A stretch of DNA of 64,000 bases from Meghimatium bilineatum. Its lineage: Eukaryota; Mollusca; Gastropoda; Stylommatophora; Philomycidae. The position numbers and the translations under genes are program-made. This document shows positions 10,136 to 20,750 of this stretch, piece after piece. The stretch spans positions 23,405,934 through 23,469,933 of the forward strand of contig CM067298.1 in the NCBI GenBank assembly GCA_034231615.1, written 5' to 3'. How positions within the stretch are numbered: the first letter of the stretch is position 1; each line of letters begins with the position of its first letter. Below the pieces are notes generated by a model, which saw only the letters and a program-made list of their open reading frames with translations, did not search any database and was not told the DNA's origin.

Positions 10136-11640
10136 TCATCATCACTGCAAACTGGACACGTCCATAGTTGCTCCGATCTCTTCCTGAGTGTATCCGCCAT
10201 TACACTTCTGCTGACAGTACTGGTCCTCAGCTGGTTGACCATCATGGTGCGCCCTCTAAAATGTTCTCTTTTAACAACACCGCATTTCAAACACTTCTCT
10301 TTAATCCTGGACATTGAAAATAAATCATCAATGAAAAAGCACTAGTCTCGCGTTCCATATCTCTTATGAAATTCAAAACGTCAGTGCGATCCATTGCCCT
10401 ATTCCACAATCGTGCATGACTCCCAGCTGATCTGCTATTTCATTGCCTCGAATACCCACATTCCCGGCACGAAAATAAATGTAGCTACTTTCAAACTAGC
10501 ATTTCTAAAGGCCTCGATTCACTGTTCGCGAGCGAGACCCACTTAAACATTCATAATCATACTCATAGAGTAACTCAAGATGCAGACCTGCGTTACCTTC
10601 TTTGTACCTATCCACTGAAATGCCCTGGTCACTGCCATAATCTCCATGGTTGTGCTACTCGTAGTAACAGCAAATACCCCACTCTCCTCCCTGATCGTTT
10701 TACCTGCGCACTGGGCTGTGAATGCCCAAGCACTGTGAATATGTCTAACAGATCCATCAGTGTATATAATCACACACACCCCCTCTTTGGCATTCTCACT
10801 GACCAAAGCCTGTATCTCTTGTTCCATAGCCGTGGGACACCATTCTCTGCATTCCCTGCTAAGTGTTACTGCTCTCAAACAAGTTTCGAAATCTGTGGGT
10901 AGATCTATCCATTCCACACATGCTGCCACATCACATCTTGCAATCTGCACACGCGTTGTATGACATCCTTAGCACGTCCCATCCACGACTTCCCTCTTAA
11001 GTCTGCTACCTTTAACTTTCTGTATTTTTGAATGCAATGGATCTTCCTTATCTGCATGTATCTGAAAGTATGCCCGTGCACGGTAATTCTGTAATCTGTG
11101 CTCTGCCGTAGGACATATAGGTACAACGCATGCGGTTGTGTCTGTGGGTCTTACCGATGGCTCACTAGACAAACCAACCATGGAACAGAAAACCTTAATA
11201 GATGACATACCGTTATATTGAGGTCATCTATACAATCCCGTAGTCGTAACCTTCGATAACAGTTACATGTTGTTCCGACAGGTCGGCGTTGTGCTTGAAC
11301 TAGTTGCGGGAGCGGCGTGGGTAGGCGGAACAACAAAGAAACCTGTTGCAAGGGCCAGAGTTGTGCCCTGATGTCGACATCTGTTTCAGCGGCATTAGAC
11401 TCGAAACACCATCGAGTCGGACGGCTGCTGGAACAGAGGGCGAATCGCTTATGGGAATGCCCTACGTGTTGTGGGGTGTTTCTAATCGAGAACATATAGG
11501 TACAATTAGCGATACAAAAATAATATGTAGGATTTTTCGCACGGCAATAAACATAATTTAACGCGTCTCCCCTAATATCTATTTGCTTCCTTTCTCTATA
11601 TGTACAGAGGTATCTCGGTATAAATATATCTGTACATAAG
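10136..11640 (-). mobile_element. LINE with RNase H, 3' half (interrupted)
   Basis: Closely related to the LINE at 24.5-26.8 kb. In order on the minus strand: post-RT segment (RERKQIDIRGDALNY at about 11600), CPTAEHRLQNYRARAYFQ, KVKGSRLKREVV; RNase H with VIIYTDGSVRHIHSAWAFTA and TMEIMAVTRAF; GNEIADQLG; and the tail VSRSVMADTLRKRSEQLWTC with PVCSDDDP. The Asp of the sister's ILSDSMS is Tyr here (ILSYSMS), so this RNase H is dead. Family D is inserted at 11127-11491. Confidence 0.75.
11127..11491 (+). mobile_element. Family D hairpin repeat, intact insertion
   Basis: 365 bp flanked by an exact 14-bp duplication ACATATAGGTACAA (11113-11126 and 11492-11505), which splits an older LINE. It starts CGCATGCGGTTGTGTCTGTG, has the TAGATGACAT … AGGTCATCTA stem-loop, and contains a short frame with GQSCALMSTSVSAALDSK and LWECPTC. 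The TSD length points to LINE-type mobilisation. Family not recognised. Confidence 0.75.
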
Positions 11641-11830
11641 CTTTTGTTATTATTGTGTGTTTTCGTTTCATGAAAAAGGTCCAATTTGGACCGCAACGTG
11701 GAAACAGGCCTTGTTATTGCATTAATTGTTATTCAGTTTTTACATTGTTTTGTTTATTTTCATAGTAGTTAGTATTAGGCATATAGTAACATCTTTAACT
11801 TTATTAGTAGTTATCGCTTATTTGCATTAA
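11640..11830 (+). mobile_element. Penelope-like terminal repeat, right arm
   Basis: GTGTGTTTTCGTTTCATGAA, then AAAGGTCCAATTTGGACCGC and AACGTGG: the recurrent Penelope-end hairpin. It is the inverted partner of 9610-10135. The two arms face each other across the LINE at 10.1-11.6 kb. Confidence 0.55.
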
Positions 11831-12116
11831 GTTAGCTTGTAGACTAAGATTAACTTCAGAACAAAAGTTACAACAGTTTAAACATCAACAACTGAATCAT
11901 AGTCATCCACATCGTCATCTTTGAGTAGCGTTTACTGACGTTGTCTGTCTCTGCTTATTCTTCACTTTCTACATAACGTTGATGACAACGGCCTTCTGTA
12001 ACGTCAGAAATTAGAGTTTTAGGTGGTGTCCACGAGTGGCACTCAAGATTATTTCTTGCAATGGCTTGCTTTGCCATTAACCGGTGTGTTACTGTAACAG
12101 CATGCAATCTATTATT

Positions 12117-12235
12117 TTCTAAAGTGAGTCGTGTCTCGTTACATGTCCAAACTAAATAAGTTTACGCTGCTTCACTACTGCCAAAAGTGGTATTTGATAA
12201 CCTGCACGTATGTTTATTTGCTGCTGGACAAATAT
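12117..12235. repeat. Repeat E, copy 2
   Basis: Matches 3603-3720 over its whole length in the same orientation. The match includes GTGAGTCGTGTCTCGTTA and TCACTACTGCCAAAAGTGG. Confidence 0.6.
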
Positions 12236-12531
12236 ATTTGTATTATTCTATATTCTTAACAAAAGCCCGAGGCACTGCTTGTTTTCAAAAGCCTGAATCC
12301 TTTCCGTGTCTGCATTGAGTGTCTATCTTTCACATCTGAATAAAAGTATACTTAGCACTAGCAATATTAATAGATTTATCTTTACTGTAATACTGATCTT
12401 ACTTTTCCAACTCATTTTCAGCTTTGCAATAGCAGCCATCGCAAGTCTTAGTTTAATCACATTTCCTGAGTTGCCATTATCACATATTTGAGACCACATA
12501 TATTTGAAGGCTACTGCTTCAAGTTTGTGAC

Positions 12532-12551
12532 CGAATATTCATGAATATTCG
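12532..12551. other. 20-bp perfect palindrome
   Basis: CGAATATTCATGAATATTCG is its own reverse complement. It is next to an E-box-like ATCACGTGACAT (about 12557). No surrounding gene explains it. Confidence 0.6.
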
Positions 12552-12589
12552 CTATATCACGTGACATATTTTTTCCAGAACGTTGTCTT

Positions 12590-13735
12590 CGTCGTGAATA
12601 CTCTGAACGTCTCTCTCCAAGGAAAGCAGGTCTGCATTGACCAGAAACTAGTGCATACATTCTTCAATATCGCTGGTCCATAATTTTCTTGGTCTTCCTC
12701 GTCTCTCACTTGACAGTCTACACTCCAGAATCATCCTTTCGATACCATCATGTTGCTTTAAGTGTCCAAAATACTGCAGCTTCCTTAATATGATAGTATT
12801 TAGACGCCACCCTTCATTTAGTTTAAGCCCCCTCAAAGCCAGCACCTTGAAATGGTGATAAGGCTTAGTTCAACCATCAGGCGCTGGAAACTAAGACTGG
12901 TCGGACAGTCCCACTCGAGCAGGACCACAATCCTGCCCCAGTAAGCAGGGTGCTGAAGATGGATTCAACCTGCCAAAAGGAGAACAATTAATCAGGATGC
13001 CACATACAAAACACAATGCAAACAAGTCTTTTTAGTTTTAGTAATTTCAAAATTTTTCTCAGTCCATCATATTCATACGATCTTTCTATAGCACTTCATT
13101 TCAAATGAATTTATTCTTCTGGATATTGTATTGTTTAAAGTCCAAGTCTCGCATCCATATATTGCCACTGGGAAAAAACATGATCTTAAAAGGGTTACTT
13201 TAGCTGTTAAACATATCCATTGTGAATTTCTAGGTAGTTTACTTCCATAGATTGCTGTTTCTTTCGGAAAGAAAATCCGTTAATTTGATGCCGTAAGGAA
13301 AACACATTCATTTTCATCTGCCATTTTGGTGGATATCACTAGTGGCCAATATCTTGCTTTTATCAATGCTAATTTTCATGCCATATTTTGTACTAACACT
13401 TTCCAACTTTGAGGTGAGCTCCTGGAGTTCAGATTTGGAACTAGCCAACATATCAATATCATCGGCATAACGTAAGTTACAAAGTGGTCTACTGCCAATA
13501 CTTATTGATGTCTGAAGATCTTGTAATGCTTCCTGCATTACACATTCAAGATACAGGTTAAAAAGTAATAGTAAAGTGTGCAGCCCTGACACTATATATC
13601 CATCTTGAAAAATTCACCAGTGTCATTATTTATGACAACAGCACTGATTGCATCTTTATACACAGCTCTTCAGTAACTTCTATGATGTTTGAATAGTTAC
13701 AACTAGTAGGATCTTTTGCCTTAATTAGAACATGG
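12590..13735 (-). mobile_element. RTE/CR1-like LINE, RT and C-terminus
   Basis: Minus strand, 5' to 3': the RT palm region (LYKDAISAVVINNDTG at about 13650, FNLYLECVMQEAL), then the catalytic LRYADDIDMLASS at about 13470, KYGMKISIDKSKI, a YGCETWTL-like motif near 13150, and the tail LKLNEGWRLNTIILRKLQYF, GHLKQHDGIERMI, GRPRKLWTSDI. The reading frame is broken several times and the RT N-terminus is missing. About 140 bp at 12846-12985 do not look like LINE and may be a later insertion. Confidence 0.75.
12846..12985. other. Unassigned segment inside a LINE
   Basis: GC-richer than its surroundings (CCATCAGGCGCTGGAAACTA, CCCACTCGAGCAGGACCACA). It interrupts the LINE between its YGCETWTL motif and its C-terminal tail. 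No second copy or clear duplication is seen in the window. Confidence 0.3.
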
Positions 13736-13738
13736 TTC

Positions 13739-14006
13739 GCCCGTGTGTTGCCGGGAGCAAAGAATAGCAACACTGTTTACCTTCCATGCATGTCATACAA
13801 GGCGACTAAGGAGGTTATGGGATGGAGTTGGCTGTTCCATCCCATATAGGGTCAGTGACCCAAAGCCATGCTGAAGTTGGATGTGTCAGACCGAAAGGCG
13901 CAGATATTGCAGCAATGCTGTAAACCATGACACAACGCATTTCGTTCTCCAGACTACATCCTGCTAATCTGCAGGAGTTTGAGAATGAGCACAGAAGAAG
14001 AAGAAA
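13739..14006 (+). repeat. Family A SINE-like element, full length
   Basis: 268 bp from GCCCGTGTGTTGCCGG to CAGAAGAAGAAGAA. The 7-bp ATGGTTC occurs on both sides (13732-13738 and 14007-14013). Well preserved, therefore younger than most copies here. Confidence 0.85.
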
Positions 14007-14059
14007 ATGGTTCTTTCCTAGGAGGCGGGTGCCACTAATTTAACGAGACTATGTAATAT

Positions 14060-14140
14060 TTATAAAAAACATAACGAAATATAAGTCACGGTAATGAATC
14101 GATCTGTGCGCTACCCACTGAGGGCCACCACTCCCTCAAA
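14060..14140 (-). repeat. Possible tRNA-SINE head
   Basis: On the minus strand, GGCCCTCAGTGGGTAGCGCA resembles a tRNA A-box region (GGCTCAGTGGTTAGAGC). The same 20-bp block with small changes occurs at about 63520-63545. The B box is not convincing. Confidence 0.35.
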
Positions 14141-14696
14141 TTGATATATATATTAAATCAACTATCTGCCAACAATAAAGTTGTGCTGCAGTGGATCCCT
14201 GCACACTGTGGAATAGCAGGAAATGAAGGAGCTGACAGACTGGCAAAAGCAGGTGCAAAAAAGGAACAATTCCACCACAGAATATCACTGACTGAAGCAA
14301 AAACCCTCATCAAAGGAATATACAAACATACATGGAGTCAGAGAACAGGCAGTAACTTTCCACAGGACCCTATTCTAAAGCTAAATAGGTCACAACAAAC
14401 CACAATTTTTAGACTTCGCACAGGACACTGCAGACTACAAGCACATCTCCACAAAATTAAGGCTGCCCAAACTGACCAATGCCCATGTCAAAAGGGTCCC
14501 CAGACTCCAGAACATATTCTGCAGACATGCCCACTCTTTGATGACGTGAGAACCAAAATATGGCCTCAAGAGACAGATCTGAAGGTGAAGCTGTGGGGCA
14601 ACCGTGAGGACCTCCTGCTGACGACTGAATTCATGGAGGTGGCCCACCTTCCTGTATAGACTTATGAGCATAGGAAACTGATCGCAGAAGAAGAAG
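14141..14696 (+). mobile_element. I-like LINE, RNase H end and tail
   Basis: A single open 172-codon frame: VVLQWIPAHCGIAGNEGADRL (end of RNase H), then QTTIFRLRTGHCRLQAHLHK, CPCQKGPQTPEHILQTCPLF (zinc knuckle) and IWPQETDLKVKLWG, ending at 14659. The 3' UTR ends GATCGCAGAAGAAGAAGAT. The intact frame suggests a fairly recent, 5'-truncated copy. Confidence 0.85.
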
Positions 14697-14714
14697 ATAT
14701 ATATATATAGTGGT

Positions 14715-15130
14715 TCTCAAGCACATGACAGGTCCGGTCATCTGAGAAGCACGACTTAAAAGCTGTCACCTAAATATCATGGACACCCCAATGACTCATG
14801 CCATTAAAGTGGTCAACAACAGGAGTTGCAGTTTGGTTCTTGATGCTGTACAGATGTTCACAGAATCAGCTGCAAGCATCCTTCAAGTGTCAAATATGTA
14901 TGTCATGGTAAAACACTTGCAGATGATGGCATAGATGATGTTGCTGGACACACATATGAAACTCTTCAATGATGAAGGTGGCTGTGGGGACAAACCGGGT
15001 CTGGTGACATAGGCTCAGGTATAGCATCTATTACGTTTGCAGATGATGGTGCCAAAATGATGAGGAACATCAGGCTTGAGATGCCGCCAAACCAATGAAG
15101 ATGTGGCTCTTTTGGTTTGATAAATAACTC
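14715..15130 (-). mobile_element. Penelope-like element, endonuclease fragment
   Basis: The minus strand matches the linker and GIY-YIG region of the element at 42.7-44.1 kb: a DVPHHFGTIICKRNRCYTCA-like piece, NIIYAIICKCF, and LYSIKNQTATPVVDHFNG. It is an old, broken copy lacking the RT. Confidence 0.65.
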
Positions 15131-15300
15131 ATTAATGTTTCAAGTTGTTTTTTATTGATGCTTCTCATGTTCTGTGTAATTTTATGTACCAACAATGATT
15201 TTTTGTGTTGACATTGCGGGAACATACTATACAAATAACAAATGCAAAAAGTAGACCTACAGCGTTATCCAATTTCTTATTTCACTATATTTTAGCCTTT

Positions 15301-15540
15301 CTTCTTTTTTTCTACATTCGTTCTCAAGCTCCTACAGATTAGCAGGATGTCGTCCGAAGAATGGACACATGCGTCTCTTGACCTGACACATGCGACTTCA
15401 GAATGGCTTCTGGATCACTTTTACCTTTTATGGAATGGGGCAGCTAACTCCATCCCAAAACCAGTTTTAGCCACTCCCTGCAACATGCATAATAGGTAAC
15501 AGTGTCACTAATCTTTGCTCCCATTTAGGGCCAGACAACA
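15301..15540 (-). repeat. Family A SINE-like element
   Basis: A copy with an internal deletion of about 40 bp near 15368. Conserved blocks are CTACAGATTAGCAGGATG, TGACACATGCGACTTCAG and CAGCTAACTCCATCCC. Confidence 0.75.
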
Positions 15541-16530
15541 GGAAATTCCATATATTTATGGTTAGTTGAACTGATAATGAAAAATGACTATTCACAATTG
15601 TGAACACATCCCAGTTGTAATCTATCACATAAAATTATGAAAGACACACCCACTAAAATAAGAATTAATTTATTTTTAGTGCAGATAGAAATCCATATTT
15701 TTTGGATCAGATTATAAACAAATCAGTGTGGTAATTTTGTGCTAAAAATATACAATTAAATTACACAACTAAAAACAAATATCAGACATGTTAGAATAAA
15801 CATATATTCTATATCAACTACGAGGCATTATCACAGTATAAGATCTTGCTATTTTAAGGTGAGTTAGTCAGTTCTCTTCTACTCCATTACACTTTTCAGT
15901 CTTCTAATTACATGACTACACAGTTCTCTGGTCAAATAATTACACATTCATCAATTCATAGCTATACCAGAACTCCAGTCACATGACTATACAGTCATCT
16001 AGTCACATTCGTTATATATTATGGCATCTGCAGAGATGCAACAGCAGACATCCTTTGTACTGATGCTTGCAGTTGTACTATTTGTTATTGACTATGGTCT
16101 AGGATTACACCCTGTCGCAAACACAGGTTGATAGGTGGAAGAGCCACAATGAGGCCAGTTCTAGGATATACCAGAGAGATACCAATCGCTGCCATGAGGG
16201 TTGTTTTAGACCTACCTAGCATCAAAGTAAGACAATGAGTAATGCAGGTGAAAGAATATTTTTAAGTTGACAATAATGACCATCACGCTTTACACCAACC
16301 TCTAGATAACACAAAAGGTAGGGCTCATCAAATGAGAAAGGTTTTGGATGTCAAACCATAAGATACTTTACTCAGAGTCTGCAAGCTAGAAGAGTTAAGA
16401 AGAGGTTGTGAATATATGGATGTAAATAAAGAGATACTGTCGTTGGATGAATGTCGTAATACAGCTAAGATGAGAGTGCCACGATCGGGATAAGAATAAG
16501 ACAGAGAGAATGATACAAGAACTTATAGAA
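15540..16530. other. AT-rich stretch, weak periodic region
   Basis: No gene is recognised. 15868-16010 repeats variants of AGTC(A/T)CATGACTATACAGT(C/T)TCT, giving a loose, diverged minisatellite appearance. The rest is plain AT-rich DNA. Confidence 0.4.
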
Positions 16531-17235
16531 ACAATACTCAAAGTCACAAGATATAATTATATTTACACAAATGGCCCAGTGGTAAAAGAAACAAATAGAT
16601 GCACATGGGGCTTAATTGCCTAACAAAATGGCAAGAGCTGCTACCTAACTCACCACAATATCGAGCATGAAAATGAAGATAGGGCAGTAATAGCAGCTCT
16701 AACATGGCTGATGACACAATCACCAACACTTACAGTGATTTTATTAGACTCCCAGAGTATGCTGCGCAAGATAGGAAAATGCATGATAAGAAAAGAGTGA
16801 TCTCTTCTCAGCAACGGCTAGAGTATAACATCGATCAACTGTCCTGGTTATGCTGGAGTCGAGGGCAACAAATGAGCTGACACATTGATGGGTAAAACTA
16901 TAGCAAATGGCAAAATGATAAGAAAAGACCAGGCTGAATTAATTACAGCAGTCATGGATATACTACAAAATTATGAAGAGGATGCTGAAAAGATAATTTA
17001 CATATTCTGAGAATGATAGAAATGGGAGTGATCAGGAGAGAGGAGAGAAAGTGCATCCAAATTGGAAAAATCAGAAGAACCCACAACCAACAGCTGACTA
17101 GTACATTGAGCTTATTTACCTTTAGATGGTAGATGGAATGGCTAGCACATTATGGGAATGCCCTTTGTGTAGTGATGCTGGCTCTTAATCAAGAAATTTC
17201 CTATGTGCATTACAAACAATAAATGAATTGAGAAT
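16530..17235 (+). mobile_element. LINE with RNase H, old 3' fragment
   Basis: Translation gives an RNase H-like order: IYTNGPVVKETNRCTWGLIA (the first Asp position is Asn), AVIAALTWLM, VILLDSQSMLRKI, and NCPGYAGVEGNKxADTLMGK. A tail with LWECPLCSDAG follows, close to the LWTCPVC tail at 10.2 kb. Several stops and frame changes are present. Confidence 0.6.
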
Positions 17236-17237
17236 TT

Positions 17238-17290
17238 TGAAAAGTGTTGTTAAATAAGGAAATTTGTTATAAATGTGCTATAGAGATTCC
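17238..17290. repeat. Short shared repeat, copy 2
   Basis: AAGTGTTGTTAAATAAGG then AAATTTGTTATAAATGTGC matches 3171-3220. It abuts the LINE end at 17235. Possibly a mariner-type terminus. Confidence 0.25.
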
Positions 17291-17527
17291 ACTATACTTG
17301 TCTACATCAGAAATCTGGTCATATCTATTACTCAGTGCATTAACCACTTAGAACTCTAACAACTCTTTAACCACTAATAACTAATTGTTTCAGCCAGTGC
17401 ATTTACCACCTGCATGTACAATGTGTTTCCATAAGCTATTTAATATCTTACCTACATCATCCATTTAACCAACTGTATGCACAAGCTATACTACTGACAA
17501 ACATTTTGTCATCTAGCTACCAATACT

Positions 17528-17548
17528 TTCTCTCTCTCTCTCTCTCTG
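17528..17548. repeat. (CT)n microsatellite
   Basis: About ten CT units. It sits in AT-rich non-coding DNA. Confidence 0.9.
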
Positions 17549-17708
17549 CTAGTAGTATCAACAACAAACATGAAGTGCAAAAAATTACATTACTGCCAAA
17601 TTTCATTAATATTGATTAAACATCCTAGCAACTGACCATACTTTTTTTGTAACAGAAATTATTCTATCACTAATTTTTGTTTCAGATCATACAATACACC
17701 ACCAAATA

Positions 17709-17765
17709 CAGATGTGCCAGGCCATTGGTGCAAATAAAACAGTGACACAATGTGCCAATGGATAG
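17709..17765 (+). repeat. Family B fragment, head only
   Basis: AGATGTGCCAGGCCATTGGT then GCAAATAAAACAGTGACACA matches the first third of family B. The rest, including the (GAA)n tail, is missing. Confidence 0.6.
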
Positions 17766-17779
17766 ACACATCCGTTTTC

Positions 17780-18010
17780 AGCAGTACCTCAATATAAAAC
17801 CTTTTAATTTGTCTCAAACAATAAAACTTCTCACTTATCTCAAAATAAAAAAAGATTTCAACTTATTTCAACATATACAACTATATTATATCAATACATA
17901 CAACATCTCTCAACATTTACAACTTCTAACATATCTTCAATTATACACTATTTTTACTAAAACAATCGCAAACTTACATTACTATGAACCATTATTGTCA
18001 TCCATTAATG
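17780..18010. other. G-depleted stretch
   Basis: About 230 bp on the plus strand with very few G residues, built of A/T/C words such as CTTATTTCAACATA and ATACAACATCTCTCAACA. It gives an 87-codon shadow ORF of no recognised kind. It could be a worn low-complexity satellite. Confidence 0.4.
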
Positions 18011-18049
18011 CCTGAACCATGATTCACCTGTATTTTGAATACTTGTTTG

Positions 18050-18182
18050 AGTTCAATTTGATGGTAATTATTCGGTTCTTCTGTGTTAGAATAGTTAGAG
18101 TGCATATGATGATAACTATACAGTTCTGTGTTTGAGAACACTTAAAGAGTGCATTTTATCATAACTATACAGTTCTGTGTTT
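18050..18182. repeat. Short tandem repeat, 2-3 units of about 47 bp
   Basis: AGAGTGCATATGATGATAAC then TATACAGTTCTGTGTTT is repeated at about 18097 and 18144, with a more diverged unit before them. Family A begins directly after the last unit. Confidence 0.7.
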
Positions 18183-18595
18183 CTTCTCAAACTCCTGCTG
18201 GTTTGCAGGATGTAGTCTGGAGAACAGAATGCACTGTTTCATAGTTTACAACTTGGTTGTAATATCTGTGCCTTTTTCTTCTTCTTCAGTATTCATTCTC
18301 AAACTCCTGCTGGATTTCTCTTGTAGCAGGACCATGATCCATTCTAGATTTCCAGCATGTAGTAGTCTAGGAAATGGAAATGTGTTGTGTCGCCATTTTA
18401 TTTGCACCAATGGCCTGACACATCAGTCTTTGGCGGGATCTGTGCCTTTTGACCTGATACATCTGATTTCAACATGATTTATGGGTCACTTTAACTATGG
18501 GTGAGACAGCCAACTCCACCCCAAAACCTCCTTTCTCTTCCATATGCATGGCAGCTCAAAGTACAGTATTGTGTTTCTTTGCTTGCAATAATCTC
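18183..18595 (-). repeat. Family A element carrying a nested family B
   Basis: The two halves (18183-18276 and 18438-18595) form one A copy interrupted by B. A resumes at exactly the position it left, after the duplicated ATCTGTGCCTTTT. The A head end is worn. Confidence 0.85.
18277..18437 (-). repeat. Family B SINE-like element, full length
   Basis: 161 bp. On the minus strand it runs from CCCGCCAAAGACTGATGTG to AATACTGAAGAAGAAGA. It is flanked by an exact 13-bp duplication ATCTGTGCCTTTT (18264-18276, 18438-18450). This copy defines the true ends of family B. Confidence 0.9.
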
Positions 18596-18886
18596 AGTGT
18601 TGATGTGTAGTCCTGGAATGTACCCAGGTATTAGAAGTGGTGCACTGCTTGGAAGCACGGATTTATACCAACCAGAAATTTATCTTTCAAACTAACTCAG
18701 CGTACATAACACATGAGCACAAGAAAAGTCAAATTTACTTTCACATAATCTAGCTAAAGTGTTACATTATAATCACAACTAATACTTTATTGCACAAAAA
18801 TGGTCATCACGCCTGTTTGCAGAATTGGGGTTAAATAAATGGGCTAAAGATTACAGTATGAAGTAAGATAGTTTGTCAATCTACCA

Positions 18887-19010
18887 CACAAAAGATAAAA
18901 TAGACATTTTGACCACAATGCCTTCATTAATCACAGGATACACCATGAGGAGATGCACCATGTGTCATCAGGAGGGGCTTGTAGTGTATCACTATTTTGA
19001 ACAAACTTCT
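18887..19010. repeat. Repeat F, copy 1
   Basis: AAAGATAAAATAGACATTTT then GACCACAATGCCTTCATTAA is shared almost identically with 21540-21680. Downstream both carry a GTGTCATC … GCTTGTAGTG segment. The kind of element is unknown. Confidence 0.7.
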
Positions 19011-19272
19011 CAATTTCATGGAAGAGATGACTGTCATCTTAGATTATTTTACCAGTGCTCTTTTAAATATCCTTTTGTGTCTACCTCTTTTTCCTTTTCC
19101 TGTTTTCCCTCTATTTACTTGCTTTGAAATTTTTTTAATGTTTCTTCTCATGTGCATAGGATATGTGCTTATCCTATTTTAATATTTATTGATGAAACTG
19201 CTGCATGCATATTTCTTTTATTCTATACTGCCTTATATTAATTCCCTTTAAGTAAAGAACACACACACTTAC

Positions 19273-19540
19273 TCTTCATCTTCGTTCATTCTCAAACTCA
19301 TGTAAATTAGCAGGATGTAGTCTGGAGAATGGAATGAGTTGTGTCATTATTTATAGCTTAGCTGCGATATCTGCGCCTTTTGGCCTGACACATATGACTT
19401 TAGCGTTGATTCTGGGTCACTTCAACACTCTATGGGATGGGACAGCCAACTCCACCCCAAAATCTCCTTTGTTGCCTCTTACAACATGCGTGACAGATAA
19501 CATTGTTGCTATTCTTTGCTTCCATTTGGGAACTGACAAG
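19273..19540 (-). repeat. Family A SINE-like element
   Basis: A near full-length copy. Tail TCTTCATCTTCG, middle TGACACATATGACTTTAG, head GCTTCCATTTGGGAACTG. The terminal head bases are diverged. Confidence 0.8.
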
Positions 19541-20610
19541 ACACATGAAAAACACACGTACACAATTATATTTTAAAATAAAGCCAATTCTCATTTTATT
19601 TTTAAATTGCTCCATTTACCGTCTTTGATGAAGGTTCTCTTTCCTTGAAAATAAATTTAGCTTGTGGTTGGCTTTGCAAAACTATCTTACTTCATGTTTT
19701 TATTTTATCCTTTTGATATCCAGTGTTCCTGCAGTCTACCTTATCATAAGATAAATATGAAACATGTTCTTGAACTTGTCTCAATGTTTAAACATCACAA
19801 CAGGAGTGCAAAAGTAAGCTTTTCATTAAAAACCAACTTAGTCAAAGGTAACTGACACAATGAACAGCTCCTGAGGTTTTCATATACCATTAGTAAGAAT
19901 CATATAACAGGTCACAAAGTATGATCTTTTGATAATATATAGTATTAAGAAGCATTTTAAGAAAAATGATTGAAAAAATCTGAAAGGGCACCAGATTTAA
20001 ACCACTCCATCCAGCTGACACCAAATCATCTCAAAACTTAATCTACGGGTAATACATTTTTCAAAATCAATCATTATCCCTAAAAAATATGATTTTTAGA
20101 AAAAACTTCCATGTGTGTATTCTCAAGACATACCGGTACATGTTTGAGAATATATGTTTGAGTATTCTCAAGAAATACATGTTTGAGAATACACACTATG
20201 GATATCTTGATTAAATTTTACAGCCTTTTTTTTAGGGATGTGGATTGGTTGAATTATGAAAAAATTCTTGGCTAAAGTAGTGAGATTAATTGGTGTTGGC
20301 TGAACAAATCTGTTTCAAATCTCATCTCCTACCTTCTGATTCATTGATTATAAAATCACAGCCAAATTGTCAGGTTTACCAACATTATTGTACACATTAA
20401 AAGCTGAAACACATTAAATTGACTTTCATGCAATAAGCCAAGGATATAAAAAAATCTACAACTGAAATGTAAACAAGCTGTAAATATTGCATAACCACAA
20501 TAAACAATGACAGAACTTGCACCAAAGATGACATTTTGTAACAATTTACTGAACCAATGACTCAAAATAGATTACGTATGTTAACCTCTACAAATACATT
20601 GTATATATGG
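19540..20610. other. No gene recognised; one inverted repeat
   Basis: AT-rich non-coding DNA. A perfect 14-bp inverted repeat GTGTGTATTCTCAA (20114-20127) / TTGAGAATACACAC (20184-20197) encloses further copies of ATTCTCAAGA and TGTTTGAGAATA. Short ORFs here are unsupported. Confidence 0.5.
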
Positions 20611-20614
20611 TAAT

Positions 20615-20750
20615 ATTCATTCTCAAAATCCAGCTGGATCTCTCTTGTAGAAGGACATCGGTCCTACTAGATTTCCAGCAGGATGTATTCCAGAGTATGC
20701 GGATGCATTGTGTCACAATTTTATGTGTGATAATGGTCTGACAAATACTA
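20615..20750 (-). repeat. Family B SINE-like element
   Basis: Matches B from TTCATTCTCAAAATCCAGCT to TAATGGTCTGACA. The (GAA)n tail has been lost and the head is truncated. Confidence 0.75.

Noticed and set aside
11151-11696. 181-codon open frame on the minus strand
   Set aside because: It runs antisense through family D and into a LINE and a Penelope arm; it mixes three repeats and matches no protein.
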